The notes beneath the pieces are model-generated. The model saw only the letters and a program-made list of their open reading frames with translations, had not been told where the DNA came from and did not search any database. A stretch of DNA of 64,000 nucleotides from Steinernema hermaphroditum (lineage: Eukaryota; Nematoda; Chromadorea; Rhabditida; Steinernematidae), in the NCBI GenBank assembly GCA_030435675.1, contig CM059622.1, forward strand, positions 17,422,001 to 17,486,000, written 5' to 3'. Positions 22,615 to 32,049 of the stretch are shown piece by piece. The position numbers and the translations under genes were made by a program. The number at the start of each line of letters is the position of its first letter. Position 1 is the stretch's first letter.

Positions 22615-22884
22615 GTTCATGCCTATGGATTTAAAGCCAGCACGAAGAACGAGTCCTGTAATCTTGACAGATTAGCATATGGTGCAGAAATTAGAAATTA
22701 GATAGCTCATATTTCAAAATTCTAGATGCTTCGAAGAATTTTGAAACATGCAATCCGTGCTAGTAGGAAATTCACGGTTCGATTGGCTTAAAGTAGAAAG
22801 AAGTAGAACGTGAGGATTGCATGCGCTTTCTGTCGCGGTCTTGGTCAGTAAATGTCCTAGCACATCTCGTGTGTCGACGAGTTT

Positions 22885-22995
22885 TCTTGTCGGCGAGTTG
22901 GGGGTCGGCGAGTTGGGGGTGGTCGGTGAGATGGTGGTCGGCGAATTGTCCGTCGGCGAGTTGGGGATCGGTGAGTTGGGGATCGGCGATCGGGG
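22885..22995. repeat. Minisatellite, 15-18 bp unit
   Basis: About seven imperfect units based on gtcggcgagttgggg, with variants ggtcggtgagatggt and gatcggtgagttggg. Units vary from 15 to 18 bp. The array is open in several frames, including a Pro/Asp/Leu-rich minus-strand frame, but nothing supports coding. Confidence 0.8.
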
Positions 22996-22999
22996 GTGT

Positions 23000-23990
23000 C
23001 CCATTGCGCAGCTCTGCTGGCACGACATGATCGAATTGTGGGTCTCAGCACGCTGATTGAGCGCTTTTGTGGATTTCGAAAATGTCGCTTTCAGTCGAGT
23101 CGGACTTCGCCGAGTCGTGAGGGACTGAGTCGCCATGTCGAGTCGAAGCTCTGCGTTACGTTTTTTGCGTCGAGTGACACGTTTTATACGATTTTTGCTT
23201 TTTACGATCTTTCTTTTAATTATTTACGCGTTGACGCGTTGAGTTCACGACTTGTTCAACATGGCGTTTACGAATCGTCCGCCACCGTCGCCATCATCGT
23301 TTACGAACTGGCTGTCATGACGGTGTTTTTGTGAATTTCGTAACAGCGACCGCGACAGTGACGGAATCGGCAAACGTCGTATATCTCGAAGTGAAGGCTC
23401 TCGCTTTTCAAAACTGATCGACAAACTTGTGTAGCTTTTTGAATTTCGACGTCAACGAATTTTACCAGGAAGACGTTGCAGATGCCAACTATTTGGTCGC
23501 ACTGTCGCGCAGCTGGTGTTGCGTAGAGTATTATAGTTGCAAACACGGCTTTGCGTTGCGCAGAGTAAATGTGTCTGTGCAGCGTTTATACGCCGTTCGC
23601 GTTTGTTCGTTTGTCGCATAGCTAAGCGACTGTCGCGTCACAATCACGCAGACTATATTTGGCCCTTAGCGTGTCGTGTTTTTTATTGTGCGCCCTATCT
23701 GCCCCGTCTGATCTCTCCCTAAAGCTACTTGCTTAGACAGTTTGGTATTGCTGCTGAGAGGAAACGCAGAAATTTCAAGAAATAGTTGTTCCTTTAATCT
23801 GAGTATATTTTGTGCTTTTGGAAACTGCTGAATAAACCGCACAAAAATTTGTACTGTGATTCGAAAGAATAAGTGAGTGATGTTGAAAAATTTTAATGTT
23901 TTCTTTCTGTCAAGTTGGTCCGCGCTGTGCTGAGTTCCTTATTCTCAGGACGATTCAAGCCTTTTCCAATTATTTATTGTTCGGTTTCAG
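23000..23990. other. No assigned gene; upstream flank of FHA copy 3
   Basis: No exon chain is visible. The last 45 bp (from gccttttccaattattta to tttcag at 23990) match the sequence just upstream of the SNIP1 start codon, so the promoter-proximal end was copied too. Confidence 0.5.
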
Positions 23991-23996
23991 AGCTTG

Positions 23997-24539
23997 ATGG
24001 ACAAGATGGAGAAGCCGAACTTCCAACCCAGTGGAAAGCTCGCCGAGGACACCAACATGTTTCAAGGCGTCGTTATCAAGTACAACGAGCCTCCTGAAGC
24101 TCGGATTCCGAAAGTACGCTGGCGTCTGTATCCGTTTAGAGGTGATGACCAACTCGACGTGCTGCACATTCATCGCCAGTCCGCCTACATGATTAGCCGT
24201 GAGAAGAAACTTGGTGATATTCTCGTTGAACATCCCAGCTGCTCGAAACAACATGCCGTGTTACAATACCGCAGCATTCCGTATATGAAGCCAGATGGTT
24301 CGAAGTCCCGCCGCGTGCTACCGTATATCATCGACCTTGGATCGGCAAACGGCACCTTCTTGAATGGAGACAAGATTGAACCCCAACGATACTACGAACT
24401 CAAGGAGAACGACATGCTGAAATTTGGATTCAGCTCAAGAGACTTCTTGGTTATGAAAGAAAAGAGCGAGAAGCAGTTGACTGCCGGCGGTGGCACCTCG
24501 GACGCATCAAACACTTCTTCTGATGAGCAGAGCGATTAA
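23997..24539 (+). CDS. FHA-only SNIP1 paralogue (copy 3)
   Basis: An intact 180-aa frame starts at the ATG at 23997. It begins MDKMEKPNFQPSGKLAEDTN and then follows SNIP1 exon 4 to the same stop, with only scattered substitutions (for example YMKPDG for YVKSDG). The FHA signatures CSKQHAVLQYR and GSANGTFLNG are kept. The arginine/serine-rich N terminus and the acidic linker are absent. The acceptor and start context upstream (gtttcagagcttgATGGAC) correspond to those of the parent (tttccagagctagATGGAC). Exon 1's start is therefore fused directly to the middle of exon 4, consistent with duplication plus internal deletion. The product would bind partners through FHA but lack the RS domain, so it could act as a dominant or competing form. 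Expression is unproven. Confidence 0.65.
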   Translation: MDKMEKPNFQPSGKLAEDTNMFQGVVIKYNEPPEARIPKVRWRLYPFRGDDQLDVLHIHRQSAYMISREKKLGDILVEHPSCSKQHAVLQYRSIPYMKPDGSKSRRVLPYIIDLGSANGTFLNGDKIEPQRYYELKENDMLKFGFSSRDFLVMKEKSEKQLTAGGGTSDASNTSSDEQSD

Positions 24540-26792
24540 TTTTCACAACTAACTGTTTATTGTTAACTGTTTATCCCAGATAAAAATTGTTGCAATTTTC
24601 GGTTCCCGGTTCCAACCTTTAGTGCAGTTGTATTCTTCTCGCATGGGTGTCGTCGTCGCCTTCTTGAACTCGTCTCGCCATGTCTTTCGGAGATTAACAG
24701 GGGATCTTCTTGTAAAGTATCTTCGTTCGCCATCTTACATGCGTCCATTTTCGTTTCATTTCTGCTTCAGTGATGTCCGTCGCCTTGGAGCCAATTAATT
24801 TGATAAATTCGGTTATTTGAGCGGAAACATATGTCGCTGATTGCCAAAAGTTGTGGTTCTACTGTGTCGGTGCAATCAAGCTCGCCCTCTCACGGCTTCG
24901 CTGCTCAACTCGTTTCGCGTTTTTCAGCCGTGCACATCACACTTTAAACATTGTGTTGTGAGAGCGATGGCGGCTGCGAAATCGGGAATGAGCGCCGCCG
25001 GCAATTGACCCTGGCCACGGCCAATCAGCTCTATTGTCTTCTAATCGCGTAATGGACAGCGCGGCGCACTCCTACAATTAGCGTCCGTGGGAGCGTCCTC
25101 CGAGCGTGTGATTCATCGCAGATGGAGTGCTGCTCCACAATAGTCGGCTGCGGCGCTAAACGAGTTTCAGTCTTTGCGGAAGGGGCATTGTTTGTCATTC
25201 GCGTTATGGAGTGAAGACGCGAAGGGCTTTCCGCCTTAGTGGTGACTGATAAATATCTCCGCTGTCACTGGCGCCGAATTTTTGAATTTCGCGTTATTTT
25301 GGACTTGTTTCCATACAAGGGATCTTTGGTTCGCTATTATATTTCAGAGCATTGCTCCGGAAGCGAAGCAATTGACTTTTACTCTGATGATTACGCTTGG
25401 AACACAGGAAGATCTGAATTAGGCACTCGTAACGAAGGAGACCCGGGGGAATGGTTTTTCAGTACTGCTTAACTTTGTCCCAGCGCTGTGCTAACACTGA
25501 TAATCAAATATTGCAGATAAAGCGCATGGCCGATAAGTACTGTAGCGACTGTAAATAGCGTGCTGAGATTTATCGGATCTTGGTAGTCGGAGTTGTTTTT
25601 GTTTCTCGTTCTTTCAGTTTTTACTGCCTCAAAATCGATTTCTGTTTTGTTTACTTGTTTGCTCGCAAAGATTGCCCCTCCGACGCATATTTCGCAACCG
25701 TTGCTAAATGTCGGGCTTGCAATATTCCACGTGTCGTGGAGGAAAATTCCCTTCGGTCTTTGGCCCCTTTGGACCCTTCTCGCATTGAATTCTAATTCCT
25801 TTCTCCTTTCCCATCAGCTCCTGTCATAATCCCCTCGTGCGCGGTCGCCCCTTTCTGAGAGGAGTGCAGGTGGCATTCCCGAAAGCATCCGGTTCGCATG
25901 GCAACTTCTTCACGGCCGCATCGATCGCCCCTCTCAAGCGTTGATTTCGCTTGTTTCCAGCACGCCCCGACGGGCCAAAACGGCGTTGACAATTACGGAC
26001 GTCATGCGTTTTACGCAACGCCACAAATCGAAGCGCTCCGGGCTGAGTAGCGAGTTGACCCACCTTCGCCCAGCTGCGTGCATATCTCCAATGTGTACCT
26101 TGTAACGCGATCGTCGCCCCTGGGGCTCAGCGTGTCCTGAGCGCTTGAACGTGAAAAGTGATCCCCTCGGGGGAAGTGCCTACTCCGCACACATGCGCAC
26201 TAAATGTCCCCGTCCCTAAGTGACTCATAGCGCCGTGATTGCAGAGACGTCTCTTTGCCTCTGTGGGATAGAGCGCCGTGTCTTGCTGTGCATGCATAAA
26301 TATGCGTTAAATAAACGGGCATTAGGCGATTCTTGATTCGACCCCCTCGAGTTAGTTTTAGTGATTGCTAAATAGGTGCAGACCTGAAATAGATACTACT
26401 TTTCCGGTGCGCTCTTCATGTCACTTCAAATGTAATCCAAAGGGTGAACAGCACTGTGCAGTATCTGACCCAAGCTGCTCTGATCTCTGGTCCCTTCCGG
26501 CGTCCAGCGCGCGCAAAATCTTTGGTTGCGCGTTATTGTTCAAAGCCCATTGTTGACAGGCGCACACTTCGTATTTTGCTCCCGTCTTCGAAGTTTACAG
26601 GTGTAGCACTAGCAAACAGCCCAGAACTTGCACTTTTGCACGTATATAGCGGTTTTTCTGCCACCGTTTTCGGCGATGCCAATAAATGCGAGTAACGATG
26701 GGCAACCAGCCGCGTGTTTTGAAAGCGAGTCGCGCATTCCTAGCAACCGACTAACAACGTTCTCACCCCTGCAGATCCCTTTCTGTTCCACT
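24540..26792. other. Intergenic, no assigned gene
   Basis: 24790-24915 repeats the 3' flank of SNIP1 (aattcggttatttgagcgg...ctctcacggcttcgctgctcaa). About 250 bp of unrelated sequence separates it from the copy-3 stop codon, suggesting an insertion at the stop. A GC-rich stretch around 24965-25160 could be promoter sequence. An acceptor (cccctgcag, ending 26775) lies 17 bp before the tppp ATG. Confidence 0.5.
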
Positions 26793-27527
26793 ATGTCGAA
26801 GCCAGCAGAAGAGTTCGAGTTCAAATGGGACCCTAAAGAGGTCAAACCCAAGTAAGTATACTCTCATGAAGTGGTTATGATAATTGATTACAGATGGGAA
26901 GCTTTCTCGAAGTTCGGCAACGCAACGGCGACCGAGATGACTGGAAAGAACTTTGACAAGTGGCTCAAAGATGCCGGGGTCCTTGAGCCCAAAACCATTA
27001 CGACGACGATGACCGGAATTGCGTTCTCCAAAGTCACGGGCACCAAAAAGAAGGCCACCTTTGCCGAAACGAAGCAGGTGCTCGTTAACGTCGCTAAGGA
27101 CCGCGCAAATACGTCCAAGAAGCCGGTTCAGGTGCGTTGTTACTGTGCCCCCACTAGACATACGGCCCAAAACATCAAACACCGCTCCATCCATACGGGC
27201 AGTCTAGCTGGGTGAAGACTGTCTATAGACAGCTGTCTCCTGCTTTTTAAATTCGGGTGGTTTTCATAGGATGAACTCGACGCGATCATCGAGAAGCTCA
27301 GCAAGCTTGAAGCACCCTCTGTCAAAAATGCAGCGAAAGCCGATGCTGCTGGAGTCTACAGCCGTCTGACTGACCACACCAAGTACACGGGCGCCCACAA
27401 GGAACGCTTCGATGCGGAAGGAAAAGGCAAGGGCAAGGCGGGACGCGTGGACACCAAAGACGAAAGCGGCTACGTTGGTGCCTACAAGAACAAAGACACT
27501 TATGACAAGGCACACCCAAAGGAATGA
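26793..27527 (+). CDS. tppp-1: TPPP/p25-alpha, tubulin polymerisation-promoting protein
   Basis: Three exons fit in phase: 26793-26851, 26894-27131 and 27270-27527, giving 184 aa. The p25-alpha domain covers most of the protein. Family segments are plain: WEAFSKFGN, GKNFDKWLKDAGV, GIAFSKV, KKATFAETK, then the C-terminal p25 core with SRLTDHTKYTGAHKERFD, a GKGKGKAGR loop and DESGYVGAYKNKDTYD. TPPP binds and bundles microtubules. The length is near the usual 170-220 aa. A polypyrimidine acceptor lies 17 bp before the ATG. It is convergent with rpl-13, with 142 bp between stop codons. The C. elegans orthologue is, as I recall, C32E8.3. Confidence 0.95.
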
Positions 27528-27669
27528 TGACAACATTCTGTACATATTACTGCTATTATCCGCGTTATGTAATAAAACGACCGTTTTTGCTAACTTGATT
27601 ACAGATCTTAAACACGTGTTTATGGTAACAACAATAACAATAAACGTGTGAAGTCCACGATCCAACAGT

Positions 27670-28335
27670 TTACAGACCATCCTTGGCGGCTTCAGCGGCC
27701 TTCTTGTCACGGGCACCCTTAAGACGAGCATCGGCGCGGATTCGGCGGACGTGGCGGTAGACCTCGAACTTCTTGAGCTCTTCGGTGACGGGTTGGGCGG
27801 CCTCCTGCTCAATAACCTTCTTGAGGGGCATAACGTTTCCGCGGAGCTGAGTGGCAAGCTTGAGTTCTTCGGCGGAGCTGTCTCCCTTCTTGGGAGCGCT
27901 GAGCTTCTTGGGGAAGACGATCAAGCGGGACTGATATTCCTTCAGGCGGTTAACATTGGCCTAAATAGAGCAGTGAGTAACACAGATATTGTGCAGAATA
28001 CTCACCTGGAGAGATTCGACGGAGCGGTTTGTGCGGCGGTAATCAACAGCAATACCGATGTTGCGGGCAACCGTCTTGGCGATACCGGCGGCCTTCAATT
28101 CTTCAAGGGTAAAACCGCGTCCAAGGCGAATCTTGCGATTGTAGCGCTGAGTCTGTCCGTGAACGGCGGGGCGGAGGAGCTGAGCTGGGCGAGGAGCAAC
28201 AGCCTTCGCCTTGGCAATACGAGCATTGCGGCGGCGTTCCTTGCGAGCAGGCTGATTGAACCAGGTCTTAATGCGACGCTGCCAGTGCTTGCGGAAATGG
28301 GCATTGGGGATGACGTTGTTTCCTTTAGGAGCCAT
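27670..28335 (-). CDS. rpl-13: Large ribosomal subunit protein eL13
   Basis: Two exons, 28335-28006 and 27960-27670, encode 206 aa. The full eL13 sequence is recognisable: [67 protein letters not shown], and the C-terminal basic region with [17 protein letters not shown]. It is a core structural protein of the 60S subunit. The 45-bp intron divides the gene after VESLQ. A strong acceptor (gtttcag, 28349-28348) lies 12 nt before the ATG and is a likely trans-splice site. Codon use is strongly biased toward C- and G-ending codons (AAG, GCC, CTC), as expected of a highly expressed gene. Confidence 0.97.
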
Positions 28336-29392
28336 TTTACCCTGTCTCTGAAACTTCTGCCATGAGATGCAAAGTGGGACTGTCACGATCGACGTCGAAA
28401 CAGCGCGATCATAAACACGGACTGACAGAAATAAATCACAATCCCAAAATTTTGCACATGTTCATGAGGGTTCATTCTCAGGGGCACTGAGAAAGCACTG
28501 TACTTTGGGCACTCTAAATTTGCAGAATTTTCGCGCAAAGCACCACCCGGCACTTTTCCAAATAATTCACAACGCTTGCGACAACTCCTAATCCGCGCAG
28601 CACCAAAATCAGAACGCAAATTGACAGAAATTCGGCCAAAAAATCGAAAAATTCCATAGGGAAGATTCAAGCGCGAGCAAGCGACATTCAGATTTAGGGT
28701 AGGTGCAGTGAATACGATGGCGAAAAGCTCGCCGTGCTGGGACCAGCCGCGAAATCAAAAGTGGAAACCTCGAATCTTCACACATTCGTACCATTTCTCT
28801 GCGAATTTTCGGTGTCTTTTCACTTCGTGCGAGTGGAAAGTCGCTTGTTTTTTCACTTGTTTGGGTGGAAGAAAGGCAGAAAATGTGCAAATCCTTCAAA
28901 GCATGAACAATTTTAGCGGGAATGCAAGTTGTTGCGGGAATGCAATTCATGTTGTGGAGATGCTTCACTGACAATTAATGGAGTCGATAAGTTGTCTTGC
29001 TGATTTCATCGAGGGTTAGCGTCTTTGAAAGGTATCGCATGATTTTCGATTTTCAACATGTTTTCGAAAATCGGTGATATGTCAGACTTTTTTTTTTCGA
29101 AAATCGACTACTGAACGGATTTTCAAAAATTACGAGTTTTGCACAGATCAAGACATATCAAAATTGTAAACACGGACGGATCCATTGAATATTGAGGAAC
29201 AGAATAGAATCGATCGTTGAATCGATCGTTGTCGACCGCTTCAAATCATCATCTGTAGCAAACGAACATTTATGTTTCCGCTTTAGATCAATATATTAAT
29301 GAAGATTTGTCGCATTTTCGTGTGTGTTTTTCGTTTGTCAAACATCAGGCCTAGTTCAGAAGTTCATAGTATGCGTTTACGAAATGTTTCAG
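28336..29392. other. Intergenic, no assigned gene
   Basis: The first part should hold the rpl-13 promoter. Around 29035-29130 several cgaaaatcg and cgattttc repeats make short palindromes. Nothing else is recognised. Confidence 0.5.
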
Positions 29393-29999
29393 ATGACTAG
29401 TAACGATGAAGACGTCATCTATTTGAGCGACGATGAAGGTGTCGATGCTCCCATCAGCAGTAACGAAGAAATTATCTCGTTGAGTGACGATGAAGCTGTC
29501 GTCACCGTTAGATCTGATCCAGTACCGTATGAAGAAGCTGTTGCCACCATTGAGTCTGATCCAGTGCCGAAGAAACGCAGAAAGAGAGCTCGTGAAGAAA
29601 TCGAGCAAGAGAAGGCAAGACAGTTCTTTGGATGTATTTAATGAACGTGTATTTAGCTGGCTAAAGAAATTGCCCGAATTCAGCGAGAGGCAAACACAGC
29701 AAAGAACTCAAAATGTGAACAATATTTATACTGCTATTTGAGTGCTGACATTTTGAAGTTAGAAGGTTGCAAGTTGGAACTTTTATTGTTTGAAAATGAT
29801 CGCATGTTTTGTAGATTCACTGGAAGCGAAACTTTTATCGCTATTTCAAGAACGCCAAATAGTGGAGCAACTCCACGTTGAAGATGAACTCTCGCCGATG
29901 CACATCTCTTGGAGACGCAAAGTTGTGAATGCCGTTGTTGAAAACGGAAAAGTCACACGAACTGAAGCAATGGTAGGTTTATTTCAATGTTTGACATGA
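29393..29999 (+). CDS. Small acidic protein with tandem SUMO-interacting-like motifs; gene model incomplete
   Basis: An acceptor (atgtttcag) directly abuts the ATG at 29393. The frame encodes 82 aa to a TAA at 29641. It contains two copies of a hydrophobic core followed by acidic residues, VIYLSDDE and IISLSDDE, the form of SUMO-interacting motifs. An SDPVP repeat ([14 protein letters not shown], then [12 protein letters not shown]) leads into a basic, nuclear-signal-like tail. A second frame from about 29590 to 29739 continues with a helical segment ([13 protein letters not shown]). A likely third exon begins after ttttgtag at 29804 and runs open to 29999 ([20 protein letters not shown]). 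I could not join these in phase, so either an exon boundary is missed or the gene is frameshifted. Its end overlaps the 3' end of the collagen gene on the other strand. Confidence 0.45.
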
Positions 30000-30929
30000 A
30001 CGTGACGGCGAATATGCTCAATTGAACGTTTGGGACATGGACAGTATTGACCATCAACACCTGGCATTCCAGGGCCACCAGGAGCTCCAGGGAATCCTTG
30101 ATTGCCAGCATCTCCTGCTTTTCCCTTTTCTCCAGAGGGGCCTTCAGGTCCCGGCTTACCAGTTGAAGCATCGTCTCCTGGCTCTCCTTGAGCTCCTGGT
30201 CGGCCTGTGGGCCCAGTTTTTCCCTTCGGCCCCGGTTTGCCTTTGATAATCTCGGCATCTTTTCCGTTGGGGCCGGGAGATCCTTCGGGACCACCTGTGC
30301 CAGGTTCTCCAGCCTCTCCTGTTTCACCTGGTGGTCCAGAATCACCAGGTTTTCCAATTGTTCCAGGCTCTCCTGCCTCTCCGTCAGGCCCAGGAGGGCC
30401 AGGTTCTCCATCAGGGCCTGGAAGTCCGGATTCTCCAGTTGGGCATTTCACGCAGCTCATGTCTTGTGGAGGACAGGATGCTACTTCTTCCGTTTCCTTA
30501 TTGTTTTCCCCTGGGGGTCCCGGTTCTCCTGCTTTGCCAGCTGCACCTGTTTGACCCGGAGGACCTGGTGGACCCGGAGGGCACACGGGTTTCACAGGTT
30601 CGCATTGACAGTAATCAGGAAGGCCTTTAAATTCTTGACGCTTCTGCCGGAAGACACCGTTGAAGGGATTTTCTCGAGGCTTTGAGGGGGCACTGACAGC
30701 CTTCTGTATGTGCATTATGTCGGTCCATGCGCTATCAGTTTCTACTCGAAAGATCTCAAAATATTTAGGCTGATTCAAAGCGAGAAGAAAACCTCACCTG
30801 AAGACCAGTGATTACTTCATCATGAAGATCGTTGATCAGTGAAACGAGTGATGGAAGGACCAACAAACAAGTGACCAGTGCAGTTGTACTGCAGGCGCTG
30901 GCAATGCCGACCACAACCTCTTCGCGCAT
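29984..30929 (-). CDS. Nematode cuticle collagen
   Basis: Two exons, 30929-30798 and 30769-29984, encode 305 aa. The N terminus has a hydrophobic signal-anchor (about aa 12-33). The nematode collagen N-domain ([13 protein letters not shown]) follows, then a furin-like RQKR site before a cysteine pair (CQCEP). Gly-X-Y runs are interrupted by a non-collagenous segment with two cysteines ([11 protein letters not shown]). The end is CPCP followed by a basic/His tail of unusual length ([14 protein letters not shown]). Cuticle collagens are secreted by the hypodermis, cleaved and crosslinked into the cuticle. A TATAAAAG box lies about 37 bp upstream of the start. The 28-bp intron is extremely short; its acceptor follows tttgaatcag. 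Confidence 0.93.
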
Positions 30930-30964
30930 CTTACACGTTTTTCTTTCATGGCAAGTGCGAGCGT

Positions 30965-30974
30965 CTTTTATACT
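30965..30974 (-). promoter_or_regulatory. TATA box of the collagen gene
   Basis: On the minus strand, agtataaaagacg places TATAAAAG about 37 bp before the ATG. Cuticle collagen genes often have TATA boxes close to the start. The implied 5' untranslated region is very short. Confidence 0.6.
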
Positions 30975-31116
30975 TTTACTCTATAGTCACAAATGGTTTT
31001 ATGCGTTTGTTTTTGTGTTCGTGACACGGTTTTTACGGTGAGTCTTGGATCGTTTAGGAGTGTTGAAGGTTTTGTTTTTGGGGTGGTGCGCAACTTTATT
31101 GCACATTTTACTGGGC

Positions 31117-31965
31117 ATGACCATACAGCATGTCTTGATCCGTATGGGTTCATATGAAAGGCTGGAAGAACATCGCTTCATCCAGTTCTTATCGTTTTTG
31201 TGGTCAACCCCATTGAGTGTGGGTGGATCGGGAGTATGGAATTACAGTATGCATTTTGATCGCAGAATAATATTTTTACTTTTTCAGGTAAAAGAAAATG
31301 TCTTCGCCTACGTCATTGACGCCCACTCGCTGTCTGATCTGATCTCTTCAAAAACGCTGCTTGCACATTTGGATTCGGTACTGTGCAATTACTCGATTGC
31401 TGACGCACGAGTAACTGTCATTGTTTACGGCAAAGTCACGACAAGGAATGACAAGGTAAACAGAAGTATTTTCCTCCGGTTGATGTTATGTTTACACTTC
31501 CAGGTCACTGACTCTTTTCTGGAGGCGTTCGAAAAAAGCCGGATCCAGTTTAGACTCATTGACTCCGTTGATGATTTCGCATACCTTGTGGCGCAGCTGC
31601 ATCGCGCCTTAGCGAAACACGATAAATCAAAAGACGACGAGCCAAGAAACGTCTTTTCCGCTGAGAAGGGAATGAAGCCAGAGGACGCTGCCGGGAAAGA
31701 TGAATTTCTTCGTGATTGGTGGGGAAAGATGCTTCTCTACATGCACCGTCTAAGCGAAGAGCAACGGCGAGCCATTCTTAAACACCATCCAAATCCGTTC
31801 AAGCTGATGGATGAACTCGTTGCGGCTCCGACACCGACGATGGCTATGAAAGGACTCGCGGATATCGTGACGGAGACGGGAAGACGACTAGGGCCTGTGC
31901 TAGCGCAGAAGATCTACCACATGCTGACGAGTGAGGACGGAAGACAGATTTTGACCGAGGGATAG
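31117..31965 (+). CDS. EME1/MMS4-like crossover-junction endonuclease subunit
   Basis: Two exons can be joined: up to 31455, and 31504-31965. The clear part resembles the C-terminal two thirds of EME1. An ERCC4-like strand (FAYVIDAHSLSDLIS, then RVTVIVYGKV) comes first, with a helical region (FLEAFEKSRIQFRLIDSVDDFAYLVAQLH) after it. Next comes the WW...LSEEQRRAILKHHPNPFKLMDEL helix-hairpin-helix part, ending in LADIVTETGRRLGPVLAQKIYHML. EME1 pairs with MUS81 to cut branched recombination intermediates and is itself catalytically inactive. The start is uncertain. 31117 is the first in-frame ATG, but an acceptor (attacag at 31241-31247) precedes another ATG at 31249, and the usual N-terminal strand of the nuclease fold is not seen. 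It ends 84 bp from the convergent coiled-coil gene. Confidence 0.72.
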   Translation: MTIQHVLIRMGSYERLEEHRFIQFLSFLWSTPLSVGGSGVWNYSMHFDRRIIFLLFQVKENVFAYVIDAHSLSDLISSKTLLAHLDSVLCNYSIADARVTVIVYGKVTTRNDKVNRSIFLRLMLCLHFQVTDSFLEAFEKSRIQFRLIDSVDDFAYLVAQLHRALAKHDKSKDDEPRNVFSAEKGMKPEDAAGKDEFLRDWWGKMLLYMHRLSEEQRRAILKHHPNPFKLMDELVAAPTPTMAMKGLADIVTETGRRLGPVLAQKIYHMLTSEDGRQILTEG

Positions 31966-32049
31966 AAGACTTTTTATTGTGCGTAGAATATGCGCGAATG
32001 TAAATAGTAAACCCGTACTCTCTATCGAGGATCTCTTTTCTCTGTGCTC

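Noticed and set aside
30022..30685. Long plus-strand frames opposite the collagen gene
   Set aside because: They are mirrors of the Gly-X-Y repeats on the minus strand; the repetitive codons suppress stops on the other strand.
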